A stretch of DNA of 64,000 nt, from NCBI GenBank assembly GCA_039640495.1, contig CP046864.1:1550001-1614000 (forward strand), read 5' to 3'. Position numbers and translations under genes: made by a program. How positions within the stretch are numbered: the stretch's first letter is position 1; the number at the start of each line of letters is the position of its first letter. The notes beneath the pieces were generated by a model. That model was not told the origin of the DNA, did no database searches, and saw only the letters and a program-made list of their open reading frames with translations. The stretch comes from Rhodobacteraceae bacterium IMCC1335 (GTDB taxonomy: Bacteria; Pseudomonadota; Alphaproteobacteria; Rhodobacterales; Rhodobacteraceae). Of this stretch, positions 54,613 through 62,991 are shown in pieces.

Positions 54613-55912
54613 TTGCGCTCAGATCAAAGTTTTCCCCGGGAAAATATTTTGCAAGCCGCACGTCGGCGGCGCGGGCGTGACCTTCCATGCCTTCCAGCCG
54701 AGAAATCCGCGCGGTGGCTTGCGCAACCCGTTTTGAGCCCTCGCGCGTGGCCTGCTGCCAGGTAACGATTTTCATATATTTATGAACCGATAATCCACCA
54801 GTATAAGCGGCCGCGCCCGATGTTGGCAGCACATGGTTGGTGCCCGATGCTTTATCGCCATAAGAGACGGTTGTTTCTTCGCCCAAGAACAAAGATCCAT
54901 AGCAGCTTAAGCGGCCGCGCCACCAATCTAGATCCTCGGCCTGTACGGTCAAATGCTCGGGGGCGTATTCATCCGAGGTGGCGGCCATTTCTTCGCGGTC
55001 TGCGCACACGATGACCTCTGCGTAATCGCGCCATGCGGCAAGCGCATTATCCCGGTTCAATTCTGGAAGATCATTGATCAGCTTTGGAATTCGGTTCATC
55101 ACGTCCTCAGCCAAGTCTTTGCTATCTGTCACCAACCAGACGGGTGAGTTATAGCCGTGTTCGGCTTGGCTAACCAAATCGGTCGCGACGATATGCGGGT
55201 CGGCGGATTTATCTGCCAGAATCAAACTGTCTGTTGGCCCTGCGATCATATCAATACAAACGCGGCCAAAGAGAATGCGTTTTGCCTCGGCTACAAATTG
55301 ATTGCCTGGCCCGACCAGAATATTGGCTTTGGGCAATCCAAACAGCCCGAATGTCATCGCAGCAATGCCTTGAACGCCGCCTAATGCCATAATCGTATCG
55401 GCCCCACAGATATGGGCGGCGTAAATAATCGCAGGCGCGACACCAACGCCCGGCCGGGGAGGGGAGGTGGCCATAATATGATTGCAGCCCGCCACTTTCG
55501 CCGTTGTCACCGTCATGATTGCGCTGGCAATATGGCTGTAACGGCCGCCAGGCACGTAACAACCCGCCGCGTCAACCGGAATGGCTTTTTGGCCCACAAT
55601 CAATCCTGGAACAACTTCATGTTCAACATCGCTTACCGTGGCTTTTTGCGCCTCAGCAAACCGGCGCACATTCTCATGGGCGAATTGAATATCTTCTTTC
55701 AGCTTTTGTGGCACCAATTCGCAGGCAGCATCAATTTCTTCTTGCGTGAGGATAACATTGCCATCATATTTATCAAATTTTTGCGCGTAATCGAGCGCTT
55801 TTGCATCGCCGCCGTCTTCAATATCGTTCAATATCCCTCGAACAATATCATGGACGTTGGACGCATCGGATTGTGCGGTAAGCGTTGCTTTTTTAAGGTA
55901 GTCTCGTGCCAT
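54605..55912 (-). CDS. hpsN: HisD-family dehydrogenase, sulfopropanediol 3-dehydrogenase-like
   Basis: A 435-residue member of the histidinol dehydrogenase superfamily. GQKAIPVDAAGCYVPGGRY, TSPPRPGVGVAPAIIYAA, GVQGIAAMTFG, VGPGNQFVAEAKR and SQAEHGYNSP follow the HisD pattern, while ASGTNHVLPTSGAAAYTGGL is the late zinc/substrate block. Standing in a TRAP/SDR operon and not with his genes, it fits the HpsN branch, which oxidises (R)-DHPS to sulfolactate with NAD. The symbol is tentative. The TRAP permease gene lies 12 bases upstream. Confidence 0.75.
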   Translation of the reverse strand: MARDYLKKATLTAQSDASNVHDIVRGILNDIEDGGDAKALDYAQKFDKYDGNVILTQEEIDAACELVPQKLKEDIQFAHENVRRFAEAQKATVSDVEHEVVPGLIVGQKAIPVDAAGCYVPGGRYSHIASAIMTVTTAKVAGCNHIMATSPPRPGVGVAPAIIYAAHICGADTIMALGGVQGIAAMTFGLFGLPKANILVGPGNQFVAEAKRILFGRVCIDMIAGPTDSLILADKSADPHIVATDLVSQAEHGYNSPVWLVTDSKDLAEDVMNRIPKLINDLPELNRDNALAAWRDYAEVIVCADREEMAATSDEYAPEHLTVQAEDLDWWRGRLSCYGSLFLGEETTVSYGDKASGTNHVLPTSGAAAYTGGLSVHKYMKIVTWQQATREGSKRVAQATARISRLEGMEGHARAADVRLAKYFPGENFDLSANG

Positions 55913-55924
55913 AGTTATTTTGCC

Positions 55925-57253
55925 TTATTTATAGATATCTGGAAGCATTGTTGTTGAAATCGCAGGTACAAAAGCGATTAACAGGACCACAACAAGCATG
56001 AAAAATACGAATGGGACTGCGCGCCAAGCGATCCGCAGAATTGACTCTCCGGTAATCCCGGAAACGACGAATAAGTTCAACCCTAAAGGCGGCGTGATGA
56101 ACCCGACACCCAAAGCTGTAATCATCATGATGCAAAACTGAATTTCGTTCATGCCAATATTATCCGCCAATGGCTTCAAAATTGGCGCAAGGATCACAAT
56201 GTTGGGGGTTGTTTCCATCACACATCCCGCAGCGATCAAAATGCCGATCATCATCAAAATTAATAGGGTGGGATCATCCGTAAGGGTGGTGACAGAATGG
56301 ACAAACCCTTGTGGCACGCCCATGATCGCCAAAGCCTGTGCGAGGGGCAATGAAAAAGCGATAATCGGAAGAATAATTCCGTTCACTTTTGCAGAGCTGA
56401 CCAGCATGTTGGGAAAATCAGATAATTTAAGCGTGCCCAAAACAAAGCCAATAATGATCGTTACGATCACGGCGGTTGCGCCAGCTTCTGTGGGCGTTAA
56501 TCTTCCCGAAAAGATACCATAAAAGATAATGCCGGGCACAATGAAGGCGTACCATCCAGAGGCAAGCGCCCTGATAAGGTTTCCGAAATATTCTGCCGCG
56601 GAGAGATTGCCACCGCCTTCATATCCGTAAATTCTGTTGACAACGAGATTGGTGATCAGGATGGCGGTTAAGATCAGCAATCCGGGGATCAGGGCAGCCA
56701 AAAATAAGGTTGAGGCGGAGATACCCAGCACCAAGCCAATAATGATATAGGCAATGGATGGCGGGATTAAGATCCCCGTGCAAGCCCCGGCGGCAACGAG
56801 AGCGCAGGCATAGGGACGCGGATACCCACTTTCGACCAACCGATCGATGGTCATCCGCCCCACGGCGGCCGCGCCGGCGGCGTCCGAGCCTGAAATCGCC
56901 GCAAACATGCCGCAAACAAGAACGGTTGCTGATCCAAAACCGCCTTTGGCGAATTGCGTAACAGCTTCGGCCACGTTCAGAAATTTGCGAGACAGGCCAG
57001 TTCTTACCAAAACATCACCGGTTAGAATGAACAGCGTCACCGCGGTTAAAGCAAAGGCATCGATGCCATCAAACAGGCTTTCGCCAACCAATGCGAGGGG
57101 TAAATCGCCCGACATTAGCAGCATTGTAATAGCAGCAACACCGATGGAGGCCCAGACCGGCAAGGCCAGCGCAGCAAGAACCACGAAGATAATCACAGGT
57201 AAGTAAAAATCCCACCCCAGCTCAACGGCTTGATTTAGAGTATTGAAAAGCAT
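55925..57253 (-). CDS. TRAP transporter large permease (DctM family)
   Basis: A 442-residue multi-helix membrane protein. Family blocks: SGSDAAGAAAVGRMTIDRLV, LIPPSIAYIIIGLVLGIS, GRLTPTEAGATAVIV and LGVGFITPPLGLNLFVVSG. It pairs with the DctQ subunit encoded 11 bases upstream and with the binding protein before that. Expected substrate: the compound oxidised by the downstream dehydrogenases. Confidence 0.93.
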   Translation of the reverse strand: MLFNTLNQAVELGWDFYLPVIIFVVLAALALPVWASIGVAAITMLLMSGDLPLALVGESLFDGIDAFALTAVTLFILTGDVLVRTGLSRKFLNVAEAVTQFAKGGFGSATVLVCGMFAAISGSDAAGAAAVGRMTIDRLVESGYPRPYACALVAAGACTGILIPPSIAYIIIGLVLGISASTLFLAALIPGLLILTAILITNLVVNRIYGYEGGGNLSAAEYFGNLIRALASGWYAFIVPGIIFYGIFSGRLTPTEAGATAVIVTIIIGFVLGTLKLSDFPNMLVSSAKVNGIILPIIAFSLPLAQALAIMGVPQGFVHSVTTLTDDPTLLILMMIGILIAAGCVMETTPNIVILAPILKPLADNIGMNEIQFCIMMITALGVGFITPPLGLNLFVVSGITGESILRIAWRAVPFVFFMLVVVLLIAFVPAISTTMLPDIYK

Positions 57254-57264
57254 CGCCGTATTCC

Positions 57265-57777
57265 TCAGTCAAACAGCTTGTCGCCTTCGTAAACGGGCGA
57301 CCCGTCGCGAAGGCTGCGCAGATCGCGCAGGAGCGATTGCGTCAATCGCACGATTACCAGAAAAAACCCAATTGGCACGGCCATCAGGAACCAAACCATC
57401 GACACCCGAAGGCCATGGCTTACCGAGCCAAATTTCCACGAGACATGGACGGTTTCCCATGACCAGTATAACGCGATCAAAGCGACCGCAAACATGACCA
57501 GATCACCAAAGATGTAGAGCAGGGTTTTCACCGAAGGGCTCAAATAATGCATCACCACATCAATTCTGATATGCGCGCGGTCTTTCACGGCCGCGGCCGC
57601 ACCGATCCAGGCAAGATAGATAAAAGAATATCGCACAATTTCTTCGCCCCAAATGGATGAATAGGCAAAGATCTCGCGGCGAAACACTTCAACGGCCATG
57701 GTCATAACGAGCATGACGTAAAAGGCCAAAAGTGCCCATTTCTCGGCGTCTTTATTGAGCCTTTGAAGTAACAACAT
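57265..57777 (-). CDS. TRAP transporter small permease (DctQ family)
   Basis: A four-helix DctQ subunit of about 170 residues with the block SSIWGEEIVRYSFIYLAWIG and RAHIRIDVV typical of the family. ATG at 57777 follows GGGAGG with a suitable gap; the open frame reaches 57813, but that start lacks the signal. Operon order is small membrane protein, binding protein, DctQ, DctM, HisD-like, SDR. Confidence 0.9.
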   Translation of the reverse strand: MLLLQRLNKDAEKWALLAFYVMLVMTMAVEVFRREIFAYSSIWGEEIVRYSFIYLAWIGAAAAVKDRAHIRIDVVMHYLSPSVKTLLYIFGDLVMFAVALIALYWSWETVHVSWKFGSVSHGLRVSMVWFLMAVPIGFFLVIVRLTQSLLRDLRSLRDGSPVYEGDKLFD

Positions 57778-57885
57778 AACAAACCTCCCTCGTAGCGTCG
57801 CTTTGGCCAGCAAGGCGCGTTGAAAAATGCAAAATTATTTTGAGAGTAAAAATGGTGGGCGTTTTTGCACGCCCACCAAAAACAT

Positions 57886-59040
57886 TTATGCGTCGTGTAC
57901 GTAGTACCGGCCTTGCGTGCCGGCTGCTTCTTCGAGCTTTGCGAATGTATCCATTGAGCCGGCCAGCTCAACTTTGAAGCTGTCCCATGCCGCATTCTGA
58001 TAGCCGCCAACAGATTGCCACTCACCCAGTTGATCCTCGCTTAATGAGTGGAACTGAACGCCCGATTTGCGCAGCTCAGCCATGGCGTAATTGCGCGCTG
58101 AAGGTACTTTTGAAAGGTTCTGATGACGGGTGATTTCCGCCGCTTCCATAATGCCGTCTTGAACATCTGCCGGCATAGAGTTGAACCATTCAAGGTTACA
58201 AGAATACACCTGCGAATCTGGAACCGCCTGCGTGAAAGTTACATGGCTTAAAATGTCTTTGAAGCCAAACACATACAGCGCGCCAACGGATGGGTCGAGC
58301 GCGTCCGCAACGCCTTGTTTGATCGCTGAGGGCGTTTCACCCCATGCTACAGGTGTTGGGTTCGCACCGACCAAGCGGCAATATTGCTGCAACATTGCTG
58401 AGCCTGGTACACGGAATTTTACGCCAGACAAATCGCCAGGTGTCATCACAGCGCCTGCACCACCTTTGCGAACCGCAACCACACGCGGGTCAATATTGAC
58501 ATAGAACAAGGCTTTAAAACCCGCCGCTTCGACATTTGGGTTTACCGCTTTTGCCCAAGTGTCAGAATGTACCAGGTTTGTGAAGCGCTGGTTTGAACCA
58601 CAGAGATAGGGCATGTTGATCAAGTCAACGGTTGATGCGAAAGGGGCAAAATTTGATAAAGAATGCTGCGCAGCTTGGATGGTACCTGATTGTACCTTTT
58701 GGGCCAACGCCCCACCTGCGCCCAACTGGCCGCCGGGGGCCAATTTGACATAGACTTTGCCGCTTGTGGCGTTTTGGATGTTTTCTTTAAGGTCCAATTG
58801 CATGATTGGGTAGCTGCGCGTCGCGCCCAGAACGTAGGCTGTTGCAATTGTCATCACGTGATCGGCGGCTTTTTCGCGATCTCTTTCTTCGCTCGCCGTC
58901 TGAGCTGCGGCCTCAGTTGACCAAAGCGTTCCCGCTGCGCCTGCAACCATTGCGGCTGTGAAGCTGCCTGAGCCCGCTAGTTTCAGGAAATTCCGGCGTG
59001 TTGCTGATTTCAGATTTTTGTTCTCGTTACTCAATTTCAT
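57886..59040 (-). CDS. TRAP transporter substrate-binding protein with Tat signal
   Basis: A 384-residue DctP-type receptor. The N terminus has a twin-arginine signal (TRRNFLKLAG near residues 14-23, then a hydrophobic stretch ending TEAAAQ), so the protein is exported folded, possibly with a bound ligand or metal. Receptor features include YPIMQLDLKENIQNATSGKV and the ligand-Arg region SGVKFRVPGSAMLQQYCRL, followed by NPTPVAWGETPSAIKQGVAD. It belongs to the TRAP operon controlled by the divergent LacI-type gene. Confidence 0.9.
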   Translation of the reverse strand: MKLSNENKNLKSATRRNFLKLAGSGSFTAAMVAGAAGTLWSTEAAAQTASEERDREKAADHVMTIATAYVLGATRSYPIMQLDLKENIQNATSGKVYVKLAPGGQLGAGGALAQKVQSGTIQAAQHSLSNFAPFASTVDLINMPYLCGSNQRFTNLVHSDTWAKAVNPNVEAAGFKALFYVNIDPRVVAVRKGGAGAVMTPGDLSGVKFRVPGSAMLQQYCRLVGANPTPVAWGETPSAIKQGVADALDPSVGALYVFGFKDILSHVTFTQAVPDSQVYSCNLEWFNSMPADVQDGIMEAAEITRHQNLSKVPSARNYAMAELRKSGVQFHSLSEDQLGEWQSVGGYQNAAWDSFKVELAGSMDTFAKLEEAAGTQGRYYVHDA

Positions 59041-59067
59041 GTACTCCCTAAGTGATATGTACTGCGG

Positions 59068-59241
59068 CTACTTTTTAGCCTCAGCTTCTTTCGTCAGAAT
59101 CGTGATGACAAACAGGATGGCGACGCCACTTAACATGAGCATTTCGCCGACATCGCCAATAAACGAAGCGTTATAGATTGACCCAAGGGCCACATTTAAA
59201 GTGAAAACCACGAATAAGATGATCGCTCCGATAAGCGGCAT
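59068..59241 (-). CDS. Small two-helix membrane protein of the TRAP operon
   Basis: A 57-residue protein with two hydrophobic segments (PLIGAIILFVVFTLNVAL and MLMLSGVAILFVITIL) and a Lys-rich tail. GGGAGG precedes the ATG at 59241; the longer frame to 59277 would start inside the operator region. First gene of the TRAP operon, 27 bases before the binding-protein gene. It may be an accessory transporter subunit; no family is recognised. Confidence 0.65.
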   Translation of the reverse strand: MPLIGAIILFVVFTLNVALGSIYNASFIGDVGEMLMLSGVAILFVITILTKEAEAKK

Positions 59242-59279
59242 TAAACCTATCCTCCCAGATGTTAAGAAGATTCCCACTC

Positions 59280-59297
59280 AATGTAAGCGTTTACATT
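59280..59297. promoter_or_regulatory. Probable LacI-family operator 1
   Basis: AATGTAAGCGTTTACATT, a near-perfect palindrome with the central CG usual for LacI-family sites, in the divergent gap between the small membrane-protein gene and the LacI-type gene. Confidence 0.75.
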
Positions 59298-59302
59298 GCT
59301 AA

Positions 59303-59320
59303 AATGCAAGCCTTTACATC
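59303..59320. promoter_or_regulatory. Probable LacI-family operator 2
   Basis: AATGCAAGCCTTTACATC, matching operator 1 in 15 of 18 positions, 23 bases (about two helix turns) further on, so two dimers could bind side by side. Confidence 0.6.
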
Positions 59321-59385
59321 GAATATTTTAATTTCTTTAATAATGCCATATAGTTGCAGTTCTGATCAAAGTGGGTTGACCTTGA

Positions 59386-60408
59386 ATGCGCATTAAAAAT
59401 GGCACTCCAACGCTTCATGACGTTGCTTTTGCGGCCAATGTGTCGACGGCAACCGTCTCGCGCTGTCTTAATTTTCCCGATAAAGTATCGGCTGCAACGC
59501 GCCAAAAAGTGTCTGCCGCGATCAACGAGCTGGGTTATTTGCCAAACTTTGGAGCCAAAGTTATGGCCACTAATCGCACCAATACGATCGGCGCGATTAT
59601 TCCCACGATGGAAAACGCAATTTTCGCGCGGGGCCTCCAAGCCTTTCAAGAAGAGCTATTGTTGCACGGTTTCACACTTTTGGTTGCCAGTACGTCGTAC
59701 CGACCTGAAATAGAGCAAGAGCAAATCAGAGCGCTGGTGGCCCGCGGGGCGGATGCGTTGCTTTTGATTGGGCATGAACGCGATCCCGAGATTTATCGAT
59801 TTCTTGAAAACCAAGGCGTCGCGGCGCTGACCGCTTGGGCTTATAACAGCCAAGCTGAACGGCCCTCTGTGGGGTTTGACAACCGGGCTGCGATGCGTGA
59901 GATGGCGATCAAAGTGATAGAGATGGGTCATCGAAAATTGGCACTTATTTCTGCGCAAAGAGCAACCAATGACCGTGCAAAAGCCCGTCACTCTGGTATT
60001 TTGGATGCGATGGCGGAAAACGGATTGGATCCAAATGATCTTTATTTGCTTGAAACCACCTATGGTATCGAGGAGGGCGCGCAAGCTTTCAAGCAGGTTA
60101 TGGCAGCAAATACGGGGGCAACTGCTGTGTTTTGCGGCAATGATGTTTTGGCCGTCGGGGCGTTGAGAAGCGCGCGCGAGCTAAACCTAAATGTTCCAAA
60201 TGACGTATCTATCATCGGGTTTGACGATATAGAATTGGCGCAAGTTGCCTATCCGGCGCTGACCACAGTGCATGTTCCGCATCGTGAAATGGGAGTATTC
60301 GCGGCGAAAGCGCTGGCGAATTTAATCAAAGAGGGAATTGCGCTGAAATCCATACCGTTAAAGACCAAACTTGTGTTCCGAGATACGCTTGCCGCTGTGG
60401 CGCCCTAA
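59386..60408 (+). CDS. LacI-family transcriptional regulator
   Basis: A 340-residue repressor-type protein: N-terminal helix-turn-helix and hinge (LHDVAFAANVSTATVSRCLN, then INELGYLPNFGAKVMA), and a periplasmic-binding-protein-like sensor domain with TNTIGAIIPTMENAIFARGL and the late block NDVSIIGFDDIELAQVAYP. It is divergent from the TRAP operon and shares the gap holding two palindromes, so it should control transporter and dehydrogenase genes. It groups with GntR/gluconate-type LacI members by eye; the effector is unknown. Confidence 0.92.
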   Translation: MRIKNGTPTLHDVAFAANVSTATVSRCLNFPDKVSAATRQKVSAAINELGYLPNFGAKVMATNRTNTIGAIIPTMENAIFARGLQAFQEELLLHGFTLLVASTSYRPEIEQEQIRALVARGADALLLIGHERDPEIYRFLENQGVAALTAWAYNSQAERPSVGFDNRAAMREMAIKVIEMGHRKLALISAQRATNDRAKARHSGILDAMAENGLDPNDLYLLETTYGIEEGAQAFKQVMAANTGATAVFCGNDVLAVGALRSARELNLNVPNDVSIIGFDDIELAQVAYPALTTVHVPHREMGVFAAKALANLIKEGIALKSIPLKTKLVFRDTLAAVAP

Positions 60409-60900
60409 AGTTCGCTAAGAGAGAAACAGCCGTTACGCTGTTGTATTCCCTGTGCTTAGAAATCGGTGTTGGGATATCTCTTAAATGATTTGGGGTTTAA
60501 GATGTGGTTTCAGCTCAAACTGTGCCAGCTTTACGCGAATATTTCGGAAAATTATTTTGCCTCTCCTACTCTGCACCTGCGTCTTACGGTAGATTTGCCG
60601 ATCTGTGGATCCGTCGGTACAAAAGATTGTCTTGATGTTCTAAAATTCAAGTTTGCAGGAAAGGGTTCTCACAGGGCGCTGCTTATATTGAGTGAAGCTT
60701 TTTGCGGCCCCGCTTTGCGGTTTTAATGGGTGCTCAAGCAGCCACGACTAAAAAGCTTGTGGTTAAAGAATATGCCGGGTGCGCCGTGCCTTTGGTGCGG
60801 GTCGACGCGTTTAGTGCATTTTTGTTTGATCGATAAAACAACTTGTAAATCGGCCCCGACACCCCCTAGTTTTAATAGACTAAATTGGAGGTCTTTTTTC
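60409..60900. other. Interval between LacI and hyuA
   Basis: A weak hairpin AACAGC-CGTTAC-GCTGTT lies near 60425, after the lacI-type gene, without a T run. A 36-codon frame at 60726-60836 (MGAQAATTKKLVVKEYAGCA) looks protein-like but has no ribosome-binding site. The frame 60466-60726 is not convincing. The hyuA promoter must lie here. Confidence 0.4.
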
Positions 60901-62991
60901 TTGGCGCAGCATTCAGTTCGTTTGGGCGTAGATATTGGCGGAACTTTTACAGATGTGGTGCTGGAGGTTGGCACCGCTGTGTTTTCCGCCAAGGTTTTAA
61001 CCACCTATACAGCACCTGAAGAGGCAATTATCGCAGGCCTCCAGCAAGTTTGTGACAAAGCAGGCGTTGCGCCTTTCCAAATTGAGCAGGTCATTCACGG
61101 CACGACGTTGGCAACCAATGCGTTGATTGAGCGGCGAGGTGCAAAAACGGCTTTGATTACGAGCGAAGGGTTTCGAGACGTGATTGAAATGCGTACGGAA
61201 TCACGGTTTGAGCAATATGATTTAAATCTGATTTTGCCCGAGCCGCTTTTGCCGCGCCAAAGGCGCTACACGGTTCCGGGCCGGATGGATGCCAATGGGG
61301 CTGAAATTATGGCTCTCAGCCGCGCCGATATAGAACCGGTTATCGCCCAAATTGCGGCGGCAGGGTATGAGAGCGTTGCGGTGGGATTGATCCATTCTTA
61401 TTTGAACGATCGCCATGAAAAAATGGTGGCTGAGCTATTATCAGAGCGGTTGCCGCATGTGATGGTTTCTCTCTCCTGTGAGGTGTCGCCACAGATGCGC
61501 GAATATGAGCGGTTCAATACTGTGGTTGCGAATGCCTATATCAAACCTTTGATGAAATCATATTTAGATCGCTTAAGGGATCGGTTGCGGTCTGAATCGG
61601 TGGAATGTGACGTTTTTCTGATGCATTCTGGGGGCGGTATCATTTCGCTTGAAAGCGCTGCTGAATTTCCTGTGCGCCTGGTGGAGTCGGGCCCTGCAGG
61701 GGGCGCGGTTTTTGCGGCCCATATCGCGGCGCGCCACGGATTGAAAAATGTTATATCTTTCGATATGGGGGGCACCACCGCCAAAATTTGTTTGATCAAA
61801 GACCAAACGCCCAAAACCAGCCGGGTTTTTGAAGTTGCGAGAAGCTACCGATTTAAAAAAGGATCGGGCATGCCGATTTCGATACCTGTCATTGATATGG
61901 TTGAAATCGGTGCCGGGGGGGGATCGCTGGCGCATGTTGATGCGCTGCGTCAAATCCGGGTTGGGCCGCAAAGCGCTGGCTCTGAGCCGGGGCCGGCATG
62001 TTTTGGCAAAGGCGGAGAAAAGCCGGCCGTTACCGATGCGGACCTGCTTTTGGGCAAGCTGGATCCAGACCGCTTTGCTGGCGGATCTTTACCGCTTGAT
62101 GGCGCAGAGGCGCAAAAGGTAATGGGCAATGTTTTGGGCGCACCTTTAAATATGCCCGCGATCACTGCGGCGTTTGGGTTGGCTGAAGTGGTTGATGAAA
62201 ATATGGCGAATGCGGCGCGGGTACACGCGGTGGAAACGGGCGAAGATCTCTCTGGCTATACGATGATCGCTTTTGGCGGGGCTGCACCTTTGCACGCGGG
62301 TCGTCTTTGCGAAAAACTGGGCATTCGCCGGGCCTTGGTGCCGCCGGGCGCGGGGGTTGGCTCGGCAATTGGGTTTTTACGCGCGCCCTTCAGCTTTGAA
62401 GCAACGCGCTCTGTCTATATGAAGCTTGCGCAGTTTGATTCCCAAAGAATCAAAACGCTGTTGGATGAATTGCAAATGGAGGCGGCTGGATTTGTTGCCC
62501 GCTGTACCTCTGACAGCCCGATCGTTTTGGAATTTAAAGCCTATATGCGTTACGCAGGCCAAGGTTGGGAAATTCCGATTGGTTTAGACGCGGATTGCGC
62601 TAAGGCGCCTGACGCAGCCGTTTTTGAGAACCGCTTTACCGATGAATATGCCAAATTATTTGGGCGCCCAGTCGCCGGGCTGGATATTGAAGTGACGGTT
62701 TGGTCGGTGAACGCGGCCACGACGCCTGCTGCCGTGGCGCGGGTGCCGGAAAGTGCCGCGCGCATTCACGCGATAGCCCCTAAAAACCGCAGTCTTTTTG
62801 AACCCGCGGTGGAAGCGTTTGTGGAAGCGGCGGAAATACCGCGTGCTCATTTGCGCTGCGAAGATATGATTGCTGGGCCCGCCGCAATAACCGAGGATGA
62901 AACAACGATTATTGTGCCCTCAAGCTGCGTTGCCACATGCCTAGCAGATGGCTGTATCGATCTGCGTTTGAAAGGAGCCAGCGATGCTTAA
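60901..62991 (+). CDS. hyuA: Hydantoinase/oxoprolinase subunit A (HyuA)
   Basis: A 696-residue protein of the hydantoinase A/oxoprolinase family. N-terminal RLGVDIGGTFTDVVLE is the ATP-phosphate loop; HGTTLATNALIERRGAKTAL, ESGPAGGAVFAAHIA, FDMGGTTAKICLI and GAGGGSLAHVD follow in the normal order. With HyuB it hydrolyses cyclic imides such as hydantoins or 5-oxoproline using ATP. The start is TTG at 60901, nine bases after TTGGAGG; the frame is open to 60730, but that part is not family-like. It overlaps hyuB by eight bases. Confidence 0.92.
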   Translation: MAQHSVRLGVDIGGTFTDVVLEVGTAVFSAKVLTTYTAPEEAIIAGLQQVCDKAGVAPFQIEQVIHGTTLATNALIERRGAKTALITSEGFRDVIEMRTESRFEQYDLNLILPEPLLPRQRRYTVPGRMDANGAEIMALSRADIEPVIAQIAAAGYESVAVGLIHSYLNDRHEKMVAELLSERLPHVMVSLSCEVSPQMREYERFNTVVANAYIKPLMKSYLDRLRDRLRSESVECDVFLMHSGGGIISLESAAEFPVRLVESGPAGGAVFAAHIAARHGLKNVISFDMGGTTAKICLIKDQTPKTSRVFEVARSYRFKKGSGMPISIPVIDMVEIGAGGGSLAHVDALRQIRVGPQSAGSEPGPACFGKGGEKPAVTDADLLLGKLDPDRFAGGSLPLDGAEAQKVMGNVLGAPLNMPAITAAFGLAEVVDENMANAARVHAVETGEDLSGYTMIAFGGAAPLHAGRLCEKLGIRRALVPPGAGVGSAIGFLRAPFSFEATRSVYMKLAQFDSQRIKTLLDELQMEAAGFVARCTSDSPIVLEFKAYMRYAGQGWEIPIGLDADCAKAPDAAVFENRFTDEYAKLFGRPVAGLDIEVTVWSVNAATTPAAVARVPESAARIHAIAPKNRSLFEPAVEAFVEAAEIPRAHLRCEDMIAGPAAITEDETTIIVPSSCVATCLADGCIDLRLKGASDA

